NCBI GenBank assembly: GCA_009768935.1
Contig: WESA01000012.1
Span: 1-54,946 of the forward strand
Origin: Rectinema subterraneum
GTDB taxonomy: Bacteria; Spirochaetota; Spirochaetia; Treponematales; Rectinemataceae
Reading direction: 5' to 3'
DNA: 54,946 nucleotides
Under the pieces are notes generated by a model. The model was not told the DNA's origin. It worked only from the letters and a program-made list of their open reading frames with translations, and made no database searches. Both the position numbers and the translations under genes were made by a program. Of this stretch, positions 1 through 9,504 are shown piece after piece. Position 1 is the stretch's first letter. The number at the start of each line of letters is the position of its first letter.

Positions 1-76
1 CCTGCAACGCCACACCATCTGCCAATCGCTGACCAATGACGCCATATCCTGCTACGCCAACTTTCACTTTTGCCAT
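1..76 (-). CDS. type II glyceraldehyde-3-phosphate dehydrogenase-like, 5' end only
   Basis: Only the first 25 codons are in the window; the gene runs off the left edge. They read MAKVKVGVAGYGVIGQRLAD and then GVALQ. This is a Rossmann nucleotide-binding start (GxGxxGxR) that closely resembles the N-terminus of archaeal-type (type II) GAPDH. A strong ribosome-binding site (AGGAGG, 82-87) precedes the ATG, and the gene follows iolE by 12 nt, so it is probably the next gene of the inositol operon. Inositol breakdown yields dihydroxyacetone phosphate, so a triose-phosphate enzyme would fit. With 25 residues, another NAD(P)-dependent dehydrogenase cannot be excluded. Confidence 0.55.
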   Translation of the reverse strand, partial: MAKVKVGVAGYGVIGQRLADGVALQ

Positions 77-88
77 AAAAACCTCCTC

Positions 89-976
89 TTAGATCCCCGC
101 CTTTTCCCGGATATATTGTCGCGCCTTTATCGCATATTCAAGCGGATTGGCAAGCGCCGGGTCCTGCTCGGCCTCCACAACCCACCAGCCTTTATAGCCG
201 GCATTTTTCAATATCTCGAAAACCGGCGCAAAATCCAGACCTCCGTCCCCGGGCACTGTAAACGCGCCGTTGCGGACTGCCTGCAGGAAACTCCATTTTT
301 CGCGCTTTGCCCGCTCGACGACATCAAAGCGCACATTCTTGAGATGCACATGCCAAATTCGCTTTAGATATTTTTTCAGCACTGCAAGATGGTCTTCGCC
401 CGAAAACACAAGGTGCCCAGTATCGTACAAAAGGCCGACAAGGTCAGGGTCGGTCATTTCCATAAAGCGGTCGATTTCCTCTGTTGTCTGTACCCCTGTC
501 CCCATGTGGTGATGGTAGACAAGCCGCATGCCTTTTTGCTTGGCGATTGCGCCAAGATGGTTGAGGCCTTCGGTAACGCGCTTCCATTCATCTTTGGTGA
601 ACCGGGGTTTTGCATCGAATATAGGCAAGGGCTTGCCCTGTATGGAATTCCCTTGTTCTGCCGCGCCAATCACGCGCGCGCCGACTGCATACAGAAAATC
701 GCACTGCTGGACAAAATCGCGCTCGACTTCCTTGAGTGGCTTGGTCGTCAGAAAAGAAGAAAACCAGGCATTGCAGATCGTAAGACCGCGCAGCTTAAGC
801 GCCTTGTTGAGCACTTCCGGATCGCGGGGGTATTTGTTGCCGACCTCGCTGCCCTCGAACCCTGCAAGCGCCATTTCTGAAACGCACTGCTCGAACGGGA
901 TTTCGCCGCCAAGCTCGGGCATGTCATCGTTCGTCCAGCCTATTGGCGCGATCGCCAGTCGAATGTTCTTTTCCAT
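89..976 (-). CDS. iolE: myo-inosose-2 dehydratase (IolE)
   Basis: Dehydrates 2-keto-myo-inositol (inosose) to the trihydroxycyclohexane-dione, the second step of myo-inositol catabolism, in the cytoplasm. The 295-residue product is a TIM-barrel of the sugar-phosphate isomerase/epimerase (AP endonuclease 2-like) superfamily, a normal IolE length. Visible motifs are HHHMGTGVQT, LLYDTGHLVF, IWHVHLKN and a C-terminal WWVVEAEQDP, which carry the expected His/Asp/Glu metal ligands. The frame stays open 36 codons further upstream, but ATG at 976 is chosen because GAGGAGG lies just ahead of it and homology begins there. It sits between iolD and the GAPDH-like gene; the 126-nt gap to iolD can form a short hairpin (1034-1060). 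Confidence 0.93.
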   Translation of the reverse strand: MEKNIRLAIAPIGWTNDDMPELGGEIPFEQCVSEMALAGFEGSEVGNKYPRDPEVLNKALKLRGLTICNAWFSSFLTTKPLKEVERDFVQQCDFLYAVGARVIGAAEQGNSIQGKPLPIFDAKPRFTKDEWKRVTEGLNHLGAIAKQKGMRLVYHHHMGTGVQTTEEIDRFMEMTDPDLVGLLYDTGHLVFSGEDHLAVLKKYLKRIWHVHLKNVRFDVVERAKREKWSFLQAVRNGAFTVPGDGGLDFAPVFEILKNAGYKGWWVVEAEQDPALANPLEYAIKARQYIREKAGI

Positions 977-1102
977 AGTGTATCCTCCTCGATTGAATGG
1001 ATGCCGCGCGCATGGAGCGAGCGAGCAGAGCGTGCGCTGCTTGAGCCTATGACTCAGCGCTAGGCGAGCGTACCCTTTTGGCAAGCGCGCTTCCGATACC
1101 CA

Positions 1103-2968
1103 TTAGAATTTGCGCGCTTTTGCAAGCTCGGCCTTCATCTCCTCTGCAGCACGCACGACCTCGGGGTTGTCCGATACTTCCGCGGTTCCCACACGCCACC
1201 AGGATTCATAACCGTGGGTCATGGATTTGGGTGAGACGCGGGCATGGATCACGACGGGGCCTTTTGCTCTGAGCGCGCGGCGGACTGCTTTGCGGAATTC
1301 TTCTACCGTGCGCGCGCGAAGTCCCAGCGCACCCCAGCTTTCGGCGTTCTTCGCAAAGTCAACCTGAACCTGCTCGCCGGCAAGGAGGCCGGTTTTCGGG
1401 TCGCGCTTTCGCCACTCGTTGCCAAAATGAGCAATTCCCTGGCTGTGCTGAAGATTGTCGATGCACTGAAAGCCCGAGTTGTCGCACACGACAACGATGA
1501 TTTTGCGGCCTTCCTGCACGGCGGTGAGCAGCTCAGTGTGGAGCATGGTGTATGCTCCGTCCCCGACAATTGCCACACATTCGCGCTCGGGCATGGCGAG
1601 TTTGGCCCCGAGGCTTGCGGCGATTTCGTAACCCATGCATGAGAAACCGTATTCCATGTGGTAGGTACCGGGAACGCGAGTACGCCAGGTGCGCTGCATA
1701 TCGCTCGGAATCGAGCCCGAGCCGGAGACGACAATGGCATTCTTCGGCAAAAGCACGTCGTTGAGCTCGCCGATGACGCGGATCTGGCTCAAGCCCATGG
1801 GATCTTCTTGCGTGTAGAGTGAATCGACTTCGCGCGCCCATTCTTCGCGGGCGCGGGCAATTTTGTCGCCCCATCGGGCTTTATAGTCGGCTGCGCCCAG
1901 GGCCCGGCTCATAGCCAGCAAGGTGAGTTTTGCGTCGGCGATGATAGGCTCGGCGTTCATCTTGTTCGCATCGAAGGGGGCCACATTGATCGATACAAAG
2001 CGCGCCTTCGGGTTCTGGAAGAGCCACTTGGAGCAGGTGGTGAAGTCGCCGAATCGGGTACCCACACCAATGATAAGGTCTGCTTCCTTGGCGAGGCGGT
2101 TTGCGGCGAGACTCCCGGTTACTCCGATACCAGAAAGATTGCATGGGTGATCCCAGGGGACAGAGCCTTTGCCTGCCTGCGTCTCCCCTAAGGGAATGTC
2201 GAATTTTTTGCAGAAATCGGCGAGGGCCCGGCCGGCTTCGGAATACCGCACGCCGCCGCCGCAGATCACATAAGGCTTTTCTGCGCTCTTGATCAACGAA
2301 ACAATGCGCGCGACTTGGGTACTTGTCGGCGGCCGTCGCTCGATATGGTGGATTCGCTGGTCGAAAAGCTCGACAGGGTAGTCGTATGCCACGCCTTGCA
2401 CATCCTGAGGAAGCGCAATGGTCACCGCGCCCCCCTGTGCGGGGTCGGTGAGCACACTCATCGCATGGATGAGCGCAGTCATAATCTGCTCTGGCCGGGT
2501 AATGCGGTCGAAATAGCGGCTTACGGGACGGAATGCGTCGTTTGCGCTGATGGTAGCATCGTGCGGTACCTCGAGCTGTTGCAGCACGGGGTCTGGCTGG
2601 CGGTCGGCAAAGACATCGCCGGGCAGAAAAAGCACAGGGATATGGTTCACGGTTGCGGTGCCAGCTGCGGTGACCATGTTGAGGGCTCCCGGGCCGATTG
2701 AGCTGGTGACGGCCATGATTTTTCGCCGGTTGTTCTGCTTCGCATAGCCAATGGCCACGTGGCCTGCGCCTTGTTCATTCTTAGCCTGAATGAAGGGGAG
2801 GTTGTGACCGGGAGCAGCAAGTGCTTCCCCGAGCCCTACCACCACCCCATGCCCGAAAATCCCGATTACACCGCCGACGAATTTCTCGACCTTTCCATCG
2901 AATTCGATGTACTGGTTGTCGAGAAACCTCACAATCGCCTGACCTACGGTCATTCGAATTGTTTCCAT
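1103..2968 (-). CDS. iolD: 3D-(3,5/4)-trihydroxycyclohexane-1,2-dione acylhydrolase (IolD)
   Basis: Hydrolytic ring opening of the cyclic dione to 5-deoxy-glucuronate, the third inositol step. The 621-residue protein has the three-domain layout of thiamine-diphosphate enzymes: an N-terminal PYR-type domain, a central domain (about 220-350) and a C-terminal PP domain. The PP domain carries the ThDP/Mg motif beginning GDGAYTMLHTELL and ending VVVCDNSGF. Length and sequence fit IolD rather than acetolactate synthase. An AGAGGA ribosome-binding site precedes ATG 2968. The coding strand contains one copy of the recurrent 10-mer described in the findings (2156-2165). Confidence 0.95.
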   Translation of the reverse strand: METIRMTVGQAIVRFLDNQYIEFDGKVEKFVGGVIGIFGHGVVVGLGEALAAPGHNLPFIQAKNEQGAGHVAIGYAKQNNRRKIMAVTSSIGPGALNMVTAAGTATVNHIPVLFLPGDVFADRQPDPVLQQLEVPHDATISANDAFRPVSRYFDRITRPEQIMTALIHAMSVLTDPAQGGAVTIALPQDVQGVAYDYPVELFDQRIHHIERRPPTSTQVARIVSLIKSAEKPYVICGGGVRYSEAGRALADFCKKFDIPLGETQAGKGSVPWDHPCNLSGIGVTGSLAANRLAKEADLIIGVGTRFGDFTTCSKWLFQNPKARFVSINVAPFDANKMNAEPIIADAKLTLLAMSRALGAADYKARWGDKIARAREEWAREVDSLYTQEDPMGLSQIRVIGELNDVLLPKNAIVVSGSGSIPSDMQRTWRTRVPGTYHMEYGFSCMGYEIAASLGAKLAMPERECVAIVGDGAYTMLHTELLTAVQEGRKIIVVVCDNSGFQCIDNLQHSQGIAHFGNEWRKRDPKTGLLAGEQVQVDFAKNAESWGALGLRARTVEEFRKAVRRALRAKGPVVIHARVSPKSMTHGYESWWRVGTAEVSDNPEVVRAAEEMKAELAKARKF

Positions 2969-3055
2969 AATGATTCCTCTTTTCTCAGCACGCCATCTAT
3001 CGTGGCATGCCTATAAGATTTCCCCTGAAAAACGCGCGCATTGCTGCGCTCCTGT

Positions 3056-3940
3056 TTATTGTCGTTCGCGACGCATCTCCCAAATCTGAGCTCCGGGCTT
3101 GTCGACCCACACATGATCCGGGTTGAACTCGGGCGAGATATAGGGGTTTCCGTCCAGATGGCGGATTACCCACAGATACCACATGGCATATCCCGGAGCT
3201 GCGACCTGCGGATGATCTTTACTGTCGGTGATGAGCAGGGTATCCCGATTGCGCACTAGATACGCCTCTGTCCCCAATGCGGTCATGCCAAAGCCTTGCT
3301 CCGGATAGAATCGGTAGTGATAGATTTCTGGTTGAGGATGGTGGTGAGGCGGATAGCTTGACCAGCGCCCAGGCTGATTGACAACCTCGCCCAGCACAAG
3401 GTTCGACCATGGTGCATTGGTTTTGTTGAAGACCGTGCGCACGATACGAGTACTTGTTTCCTGCAGAGTCCCCTCGTTGCGAAATTCGGTCTGGCACTCG
3501 AACGGCAAATACAGGCGCGGAGCAAACCGGGCGTCATTTGATGTCGCCGACACATAGAGTACTGCGCGCTCCGAAAGCGCCTGGATTTCAACCTCTGTCC
3601 CCGCCGGCAAATGCAAAACTATCGGATTCTCCTCGAGAAGGCTTGTGCGAGAGGCGCGGATTCTGGTGCCTCCTTCAGCCAGCGATTCGATGTAGATAGA
3701 TTTCAAATCTGGAATCCAGTCTTCGCTCGAGCCGACCCATTCGACTTTTGTGCTCACCAAAAACTCGACCATGCCTTCGGCAAGCAGGAACGCGCGCTCG
3801 TCGTTCGCATTGGATCGCCATGAAGTGCCTTTTTGAAGGCTGAGCGATGCAAAATCCATGAGCATATGTGCTCGATCTCCAGATCGAAGGACTAAAAGCT
3901 CATAGCCTTCTGCATAATCGCCCGAATGATGTAGTACCAT
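3056..3940 (-). CDS. iolB: 5-deoxy-glucuronate isomerase (IolB)
   Basis: Isomerises 5-deoxy-D-glucuronate to 2-deoxy-5-keto-D-gluconate. The 294-residue product is a KduI/IolB-type double cupin, with the characteristic YPPHHHPQPEIYHYRF metal-binding segment in the C-terminal half and DHPQVAAPGYAMWYLWVIRH after it. ATG 3940 follows GAGGAG by a few bases and lies 7 nt after the iolG stop, so the two are probably translationally linked. Two copies of the GGGGACAGAG 10-mer lie in it (3266-3275 and 3593-3602), both encoding Gly-Thr-Glu. Confidence 0.95.
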   Translation of the reverse strand: MVLHHSGDYAEGYELLVLRSGDRAHMLMDFASLSLQKGTSWRSNANDERAFLLAEGMVEFLVSTKVEWVGSSEDWIPDLKSIYIESLAEGGTRIRASRTSLLEENPIVLHLPAGTEVEIQALSERAVLYVSATSNDARFAPRLYLPFECQTEFRNEGTLQETSTRIVRTVFNKTNAPWSNLVLGEVVNQPGRWSSYPPHHHPQPEIYHYRFYPEQGFGMTALGTEAYLVRNRDTLLITDSKDHPQVAAPGYAMWYLWVIRHLDGNPYISPEFNPDHVWVDKPGAQIWEMRRERQ

Positions 3941-3947
3941 ATGCTCC

Positions 3948-4967
3948 TCACAGCACTTCGGAGACTTTTACCGGGCGATGCTCCGCGAGCGACTTCTTTG
4001 CTGCAAGTCCGATGGCAAGGTTCATGAGCCCATCGTTTCCAGTAACCGGAGTCTCGCTGCCAGTTTTGATCGCCTCGAAAAAGGCTCTCATTTCGGCAAT
4101 GAAGGCATCGCGGTAGCGCTCGAGGAAGAAATAGAGCGGCTTGTCGCCATGGACACCGCTTCCGTCGCTCAGGCGTACCTGCGATGGCGTATCGTTCTCG
4201 GTGGCTGCGCAGCCGCCCGAACCGAACACTTCGACGCGCTGGTCGTAGCCATAGACAGCTTTGCGCGAATTATCGATGACGCCGAGCGCACCGTTGGCGA
4301 ATTTGAGCGTGATGATGGCGGTGTCGACGTCGCCGGCTTTGCCGATTTCGGGATCGACGAGAACTGCACCGCTTGCAAACACTTCTTCGACTTCGCTCCC
4401 CGCCTGGAAACGCGCCATGTCGAAATCGTGGATGGTCATGTCGAGAAAAATGCCGCCCGATACTTTGACATAGGCCAAAGGAGGCGGCGCTGGGTCGCGC
4501 GAAGTTATTTTAACGAGCTGTACTTGACCGAGCGCGCCGGACTTTGCGAGCTCGCGAATATGGGCAAAGTTGTGGTCAAAGCGACGGTTGAAACCGATCT
4601 GGAGGCGGACGCCTGCTTCTTTGACCGCGGCGAGGGCGGCTTTGACTTTTGCGATCGTAAGGTCGACCGGTTTTTCGCAGAAAATGTGCTTGCCTGCGTG
4701 TGCGGCTTTGATGATGTAATCCGCGTGGGTGTCGGTCGAAGAGCATATGAGCACCACGGAAATCTCCGGATCGCGCAGCATTTCTTCGGCATCTTTTGTG
4801 ACATGCGGGATACCGAGGCTTTTTGCCCATGCTTCGATTTCAGGCGTGAGGTTCGCATCCGCGACAGTTTTGACTCTCGCTTCAGGCATATAGTACACAA
4901 TATTCGAAACATGAATCTTTCCGATTCGGCCTGCGCCGATGACACCGACTGTAATCTTGTCTGACAT
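3948..4967 (-). CDS. iolG: myo-inositol 2-dehydrogenase (IolG)
   Basis: NAD-dependent oxidation of myo-inositol to 2-keto-myo-inositol, the entry step of the pathway. The 339-residue Gfo/Idh/MocA-family protein starts with the Rossmann motif VGVIGAGRIGKIH and has the catalytic EKP motif (HIFCEKPVD) and GFNRRFD. The substrate-domain segment GGIFLDMTIHDFDMARF holds the catalytic Asp/His pair. Ribosome-binding site AGGAGG precedes ATG 4967. It is closer to classical IolG than the paralogue at 9497-10516. Confidence 0.92.
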   Translation of the reverse strand: MSDKITVGVIGAGRIGKIHVSNIVYYMPEARVKTVADANLTPEIEAWAKSLGIPHVTKDAEEMLRDPEISVVLICSSTDTHADYIIKAAHAGKHIFCEKPVDLTIAKVKAALAAVKEAGVRLQIGFNRRFDHNFAHIRELAKSGALGQVQLVKITSRDPAPPPLAYVKVSGGIFLDMTIHDFDMARFQAGSEVEEVFASGAVLVDPEIGKAGDVDTAIITLKFANGALGVIDNSRKAVYGYDQRVEVFGSGGCAATENDTPSQVRLSDGSGVHGDKPLYFFLERYRDAFIAEMRAFFEAIKTGSETPVTGNDGLMNLAIGLAAKKSLAEHRPVKVSEVL

Positions 4968-4993
4968 ATCTTTTCCTCCTGATAACGAATTCT

Positions 4994-5833
4994 TTACGCG
5001 TGCGAGAGATATTCGATGCTTGCCCGTAACGCAGAAGCGAGTTCTTTCGCGCCGAGCGCCTGAACTTCCGCCGAGAATGGTTCAAACGAATACATGCCGC
5101 GATATCCAGCCTTTTCGAGCCTGGCCATGAGGGCGGCGCTGTTCATGACATCAGCGGGGCCTGGCAGCACGCGATGCGCATCCGAAAATTGCGATTTCGG
5201 TATCGATGCCTCGACGCCCGATACATGGACGAGCCCGATCTTTTGGATAACCGCTGGATCATCGAACATCGCCGGAGAATCGGGGCCAAGATAACTATGG
5301 AATGTATCGACGAGCACACGATAGCAGGAAGCGCCGCTTTCGTGTATTGCCTTCAGGGCCACTTCCGCAGATGCAAGCGAGGAAATGCTAAAGCCAAGCG
5401 GCTCGACATACCCGAGTACGCCCGCCGCGCTGAAAAGGGGCGCATAGGTGTTCAGCGCTTCGACAGTGTCGTGATATTTCTGCTCTGGCGATCGCGCATC
5501 GTCGGCGCGATTATTGGGACAAAGCACAAGCGCAGGGCATTCGATTTCCTTGCAGAGTGCAAGCAGCGAATCGAGCTCATCGAGCGCTTTGGCGCGCGCA
5601 CTCGGCAGATTGAACTGCTGCAGAGCATTTATCGTGATAATCCGGACGCCAGCCTCTCTGGCCAGCTGCACAACTTCGGAGGCCTTGAGCCCGTTGGTTA
5701 CTGCTCCGTCCCTGATGTCGTTGCGCAGTTCAACCGCGGAAAGCCCCAGCTCAGCTGCCAGCCCGAAAAATTCTGCCAGTCTCAGCGCCGGCGCCGCAAT
5801 TCGATTCAGCGCGAATCGCCTTGTTTCTATCAT
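4994..5833 (-). CDS. iolI: IolI-like inosose isomerase / TIM-barrel sugar isomerase
   Basis: The 279-residue protein of the sugar-phosphate isomerase/epimerase superfamily resembles 2-keto-myo-inositol isomerase (IolI), which interconverts inosose isomers so that D-chiro-inositol and related isomers can enter the pathway. Motifs include LGLSAVELRNDI near the N-terminus, GYVEPLGF, LVDTFHSYLG, LVHVSGVE and MYSFEPFS, with the Glu, Asp, His and Glu expected to bind the metal. A GGAGATAATAAT leader precedes ATG 5833. It lies between the permease and iolG, which supports an inositol role. The exact reaction is inferred from context and family. Confidence 0.75.
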   Translation of the reverse strand: MIETRRFALNRIAAPALRLAEFFGLAAELGLSAVELRNDIRDGAVTNGLKASEVVQLAREAGVRIITINALQQFNLPSARAKALDELDSLLALCKEIECPALVLCPNNRADDARSPEQKYHDTVEALNTYAPLFSAAGVLGYVEPLGFSISSLASAEVALKAIHESGASCYRVLVDTFHSYLGPDSPAMFDDPAVIQKIGLVHVSGVEASIPKSQFSDAHRVLPGPADVMNSAALMARLEKAGYRGMYSFEPFSAEVQALGAKELASALRASIEYLSHA

Positions 5834-5898
5834 ATTATTATCTCCTTTTCACACAAACAAATCTGAGGCTGGCTGCACTTCAGCCCTGTCTGCGCCTC

Positions 5899-6882
5899 TC
5901 ATTTCTGCCGCGCATTCTTGCGCATATCGAATACTACCGCCGAAACAATAATCACGCCCTTGATAACCTGCTGCAAATACGGCGAAATGCCCAAAAGCAA
6001 GAGCCCATTATTCAGTATTCCTAAAATGAGAATACCTGCAATAATGCCGGGCACCGTTCCAATGCCGCCCGTATGGCTTGTACCGCCTATTGTCGCTGCA
6101 GCGATCGCGTCGAGCTCATAGTTGTTGCCGAGCGTTGCAATGCCCGAAGCAGCTCTCGCAGTGATCAGAATACCGGCGATCGAAGCGCAGAACCCGGAGA
6201 CAGCGTAGATCGCTATCAGGTTCTTGCTGACCTTGATACCGGAGGTGCGGGCGGCATTCACGTTCCCGCCGATTGCATATACATTCTTTCCAAACCGCGT
6301 ATGGCTGAGAATGACATAGGCAATCAGTGCGACCAGCGCGAAAACAATAACGACATACGGAATCGGGCCGAGAAGTCCCTGACCGATAATCTTGAATTCG
6401 GGGCGCAACATGGGCACGGGGTATGCATTGGTCAGAATAAGCGCCAATCCGCGCGCGATAATCATCGAGCCGAGCGTTGCGATAAAAGGAGGGATTGCGG
6501 TGTAAGCAATGAGCGCCCCATTGGTGATTCCCACGATTGTACCTGCCGACAAGCCTGCGATTACCGCGACAATAGGCGGCAACAGCGGCAGATTGGGGAA
6601 TATTCGCGCTGAATAACTCGGCTCCTGCACAAGGCTCGCCGCAATAACAGAAGTCAGCGATACAATCGAGCCGACTGACAGGTCGATGCCTCTCGAAATA
6701 ATGGTAAAGGCCACCCCGATAGCCAAAATGCCTCGCCCCGATTCCGTAATTAGTACATTGATGAGGTTTTGCGCCGTAAGAAAAGAAGGCGAAAGGAATG
6801 ACAATACGACAATCATCACGACAAGAACAATGAAAATCGCGTATCTATTTATGAATTTTCCGACATCGCTCTGTTGTGCCAT
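5899..6882 (-). CDS. ABC sugar (probably inositol) transporter permease
   Basis: Inner-membrane permease of the ribose/xylose (RbsC-type, BPD_transp_2) family, 327 residues with about 8-10 hydrophobic segments. The typical ISRGIDLSVGSIVSL segment is present, and the TIGGTSHTGGIGTV stretch probably contacts the ATPase. It works with the ATPase at 6894-8414 and the binding protein at 8491-9420. Ribosome-binding site AAGGAG precedes ATG 6882, 11 nt after the ATPase stop. Substrate assignment to myo-inositol rests on the surrounding iol genes. Confidence 0.88.
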   Translation of the reverse strand: MAQQSDVGKFINRYAIFIVLVVMIVVLSFLSPSFLTAQNLINVLITESGRGILAIGVAFTIISRGIDLSVGSIVSLTSVIAASLVQEPSYSARIFPNLPLLPPIVAVIAGLSAGTIVGITNGALIAYTAIPPFIATLGSMIIARGLALILTNAYPVPMLRPEFKIIGQGLLGPIPYVVIVFALVALIAYVILSHTRFGKNVYAIGGNVNAARTSGIKVSKNLIAIYAVSGFCASIAGILITARAASGIATLGNNYELDAIAAATIGGTSHTGGIGTVPGIIAGILILGILNNGLLLLGISPYLQQVIKGVIIVSAVVFDMRKNARQK

Positions 6883-6893
6883 GACATTCTCCT

Positions 6894-8414
6894 TCAGGCT
6901 ACTTGATTATTATTGTACTTTGCTGCGGCGTACCGCATGATAGTTTCCTGGTCAGCTTCCTTGCGGTCGAGTACTGCGGTGATCTGGCCGCGGCTTACTA
7001 CCAGAATCCTGTCGCTCATGCCAAGAATTTCCGGCATCTCCGAGCTGACCATGATAATCGATTTGCCTTCGCAGGCGAGTTTTGTGATGATGGTATGGAT
7101 TTCGGCCTTTGCGCCGACATCGATGCCTCGTGTTGGTTCGTCCAGTATGAGGATTTCCGGATTGGTGAGCAGCCAGCGTGCAACGAGAACCTTCTGCTGG
7201 TTGCCGCCCGAGAGGTTCTGGATGAGCGCTTCGAGCGATGGCGTGCGGATTTTGAGCCGTTCCTTGTATTCTTCGCAATCTTTAGAAATCTTTTTATGGT
7301 TGAGAAATACGCCAAACTTTGTATAATGTGCAAGGTTGGCGACAATGGTGTTGATTTTGACGGAAAGGACAGGAATTATTCCGTTGAGTCTTCGGTCTTC
7401 GGTCAAAAATCCGATTCCGGCTTTGATCGCGTCTGCAGGGGTTCGGATATCTGTTTTCTTGCCATCGATGAGAATCTCGCCGGCGCTTCTTTGTCGCAGG
7501 CCAAAGAGAGCTTCCATCAATTCAGTGCGTCCGGCTCCTACTAGACCTGCCACTCCTAGAATCTCACCCTTGCGCAGATCAAAAGAAATATCATGTAAAA
7601 GGCCTGGAACTTCGAGATGGCGCACCGACATTTTCACATCGCCAATCTTGCTCTCCATTTTCGGGAACATCTCGGTGAGCCGCCGCCCAACCATAGCGGA
7701 GATAAGCGAATCGATTGTCATTTTCTCGATTGGTTCGGTAATTATGTGATTCCCGTCGCGGAGCACAGTGACCTCATCCGCGATCTGGAAAATTTCTTCC
7801 ATTTTGTGGGTGATATAGATGACCGCAACATTGCGTTCCTTGAGCTTGCGGATCATATCGAAAAGATGCTTGACTTCATTAGGAGTGAGCGCGGAAGTCG
7901 GCTCATCCATAATGACAATATCCGCGTTATACGAAATTGCCTTGGCAATTTCGATCATCTGCATTTTTGCGACAGAAAGTTCTTTAACCTTGATTTTCGG
8001 GTCTATATCGATTTCGAGCTCGCTAAGAAGCTGCCTGGTCTGCTCGTACATCGCTTTATGATCGACAAGAAAGCCGGCAGCGCCCCGCATCATAGGCTCT
8101 CTGCCAAGCCAGATATTCTCCATGACGCTGCGCTCGAGCACAGGGTTTAGCTCCTGATAAATCATTGCAATACCAAGCTTTAGCGCAGTATAAGGGTTGG
8201 GAATCGTTACTTTCTTTCCTCGCAGCCAGATTTCTCCAGAATCGGGAGGGTTAATGCCCACAAGGCACTTCATGAGGGTTGACTTGCCTGCGCCATTTTC
8301 GCCCATAAGGCCATGGACCCGGCCAGTTTTGACCTGCAAATCAACGCCGTTCAATGCACGGACTCCTGGAAATGTCCGCACAATTCCTTTCATTTCCAGA
8401 ATGTAGTCTTCCAT
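6894..8414 (-). CDS. ABC sugar (probably inositol) transporter ATPase, double domain
   Basis: RbsA/MglA-type ATPase of 506 residues with two fused nucleotide-binding domains. The first half has Walker [18 protein letters not shown] and Walker [12 protein letters not shown]. The second half has the degenerate Walker A ([13 protein letters not shown]) usual in this family, signature NLSGGNQQK and Walker [13 protein letters not shown]. The frame is open 21 codons further upstream, but ATG 8414 is preceded by GGAG and starts where family homology does. It lies between the binding protein and permease genes. Confidence 0.9.
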   Translation of the reverse strand: MEDYILEMKGIVRTFPGVRALNGVDLQVKTGRVHGLMGENGAGKSTLMKCLVGINPPDSGEIWLRGKKVTIPNPYTALKLGIAMIYQELNPVLERSVMENIWLGREPMMRGAAGFLVDHKAMYEQTRQLLSELEIDIDPKIKVKELSVAKMQMIEIAKAISYNADIVIMDEPTSALTPNEVKHLFDMIRKLKERNVAVIYITHKMEEIFQIADEVTVLRDGNHIITEPIEKMTIDSLISAMVGRRLTEMFPKMESKIGDVKMSVRHLEVPGLLHDISFDLRKGEILGVAGLVGAGRTELMEALFGLRQRSAGEILIDGKKTDIRTPADAIKAGIGFLTEDRRLNGIIPVLSVKINTIVANLAHYTKFGVFLNHKKISKDCEEYKERLKIRTPSLEALIQNLSGGNQQKVLVARWLLTNPEILILDEPTRGIDVGAKAEIHTIITKLACEGKSIIMVSSEMPEILGMSDRILVVSRGQITAVLDRKEADQETIMRYAAAKYNNNQVA

Positions 8415-8490
8415 TGCTGCTCCAGATAAGGGAAGGCGGAATGCCCCTCGGCCACAGGCTCCGGGGCTCCGCCTCAATCAATGTGACCGC

Positions 8491-9420
8491 TCAGTACTTT
8501 GCAACGTTTTCAATCGTCACAGGTTCGAACGGTACCCAGCCGAATTTTTCGATCTTCTGGCCTTGAGCTGCCTTGAGCGCGAAATCGAGGGCTACTGCGC
8601 CCTGTGCTTTGGCGTTCTGGAACACGGTCATGGCCATTTCGCCCTTCTTTACCGCTTCTTTTGCGGGCGGGGTTGCATCGATGCCAACGACGGGGATCTT
8701 CTTGAGATCCATCTTGAGGGCTTTCATAGCTTCGATTGCGCCGAGCGCCATCTCGTCATTGTTGCAGATAACCACGTCGAACTGTTTGCCGGTGCCGAGC
8801 AGTTGCTGCATCTGGTTCATGGCTTTCCAGCGGTCCCATTCTGCCGTGTCTTCATACACTTTAACAAGCTTGAAGCCGGCTTTTTCGAGGGTTTCCTTCA
8901 CACCGCGGGTGCGCTCATTGGTGTTTTCAAGTCCGAGTTGGCCCATGAAAAGCACATAGCGAAGCTCGGTTTTGCCCTTGAAGAACTTGGCGAGGAATTC
9001 GCCCTGCATGCGGCCGGCATCGTATTCCTGCGAGCCGACATAGGCTGTCTTGACGCCATCGATGACAGCATCGCGCGGGCGGCGGTTGACGAAAATGACA
9101 GGGATGCCCCTTGCGCGCTGGATGATGGTCTCGACAGTGTCGGTGTTGATCAAGTTGACGATGACTGCGTCATATTTTTTTGTTGCGAAAACGTCGACCT
9201 GAGCCATCTGCTGGTTCACGTCCTGCTTGGCATCCTGCGAATCGACGACGACGTTGGGATACTTCTTCGCCGCTTCCAGAATTGCCTGCTCAAGCGAGGA
9301 GATGAACTGATCGCGGTCATACAGTGTGACACCGATGTGGTAGGTCTTCTGCGCGAATGCAGTTCCTGCCACAAGCGTGAGTGCAATGACGGCCAGGATC
9401 AGTTTTTTGCCGATACTCAT
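8491..9420 (-). CDS. periplasmic sugar (probably inositol) binding protein
   Basis: Substrate-binding protein of the RbsB type (periplasmic binding protein 4 family), 309 residues. The N-terminus MSIGKKLILAVIALTLVAG followed by TAFAQ is a signal peptide with a plausible cleavage after AFA. The mature part contains FVNRRPRDA, VGSQEYDAGRMQGEFL, VICNNDEMALGAIEA and VVGIDATPPA, all typical sugar-contacting or hinge segments. Ribosome-binding site TGGAGG precedes ATG 9420. It is the first transporter gene of the operon, separated from the dehydrogenase by a gap holding the palindromic element at 9468-9504. Confidence 0.9.
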   Translation of the reverse strand: MSIGKKLILAVIALTLVAGTAFAQKTYHIGVTLYDRDQFISSLEQAILEAAKKYPNVVVDSQDAKQDVNQQMAQVDVFATKKYDAVIVNLINTDTVETIIQRARGIPVIFVNRRPRDAVIDGVKTAYVGSQEYDAGRMQGEFLAKFFKGKTELRYVLFMGQLGLENTNERTRGVKETLEKAGFKLVKVYEDTAEWDRWKAMNQMQQLLGTGKQFDVVICNNDEMALGAIEAMKALKMDLKKIPVVGIDATPPAKEAVKKGEMAMTVFQNAKAQGAVALDFALKAAQGQKIEKFGWVPFEPVTIENVAKY

Positions 9421-9467
9421 AGTGCCTCCAAAAACATTGATTTTTCTCAGCAGGCAACGCCTGCTGG

Positions 9468-9504
9468 TTTTAAATTTGGGGGTCTGACCCCAAAATTTAA
9501 ATTT
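9468..9504. repeat. palindromic element, copy A
   Basis: Near-perfect inverted repeat centred on 9485: left arm 9469-9484 and right arm 9486-9501 pair over 16 bp with one mismatch around GGGGTCTGACCCC. It spans the last codon and stop of the dehydrogenase gene and the following gap. Read on the minus strand, it aligns with 40841-40877 inside proA over 37 positions with about four differences. In the mRNA it would form a hairpin between two operon genes, so it could stabilise or partly terminate the transcript. Confidence 0.8.

Noticed and set aside
3978..4964. Long plus-strand frame (328 codons) opposite iolG
   Set aside because: It lies entirely antisense to a well-supported gene, with no family match or ribosome-binding site; high-GC genes often leave the opposite strand open.
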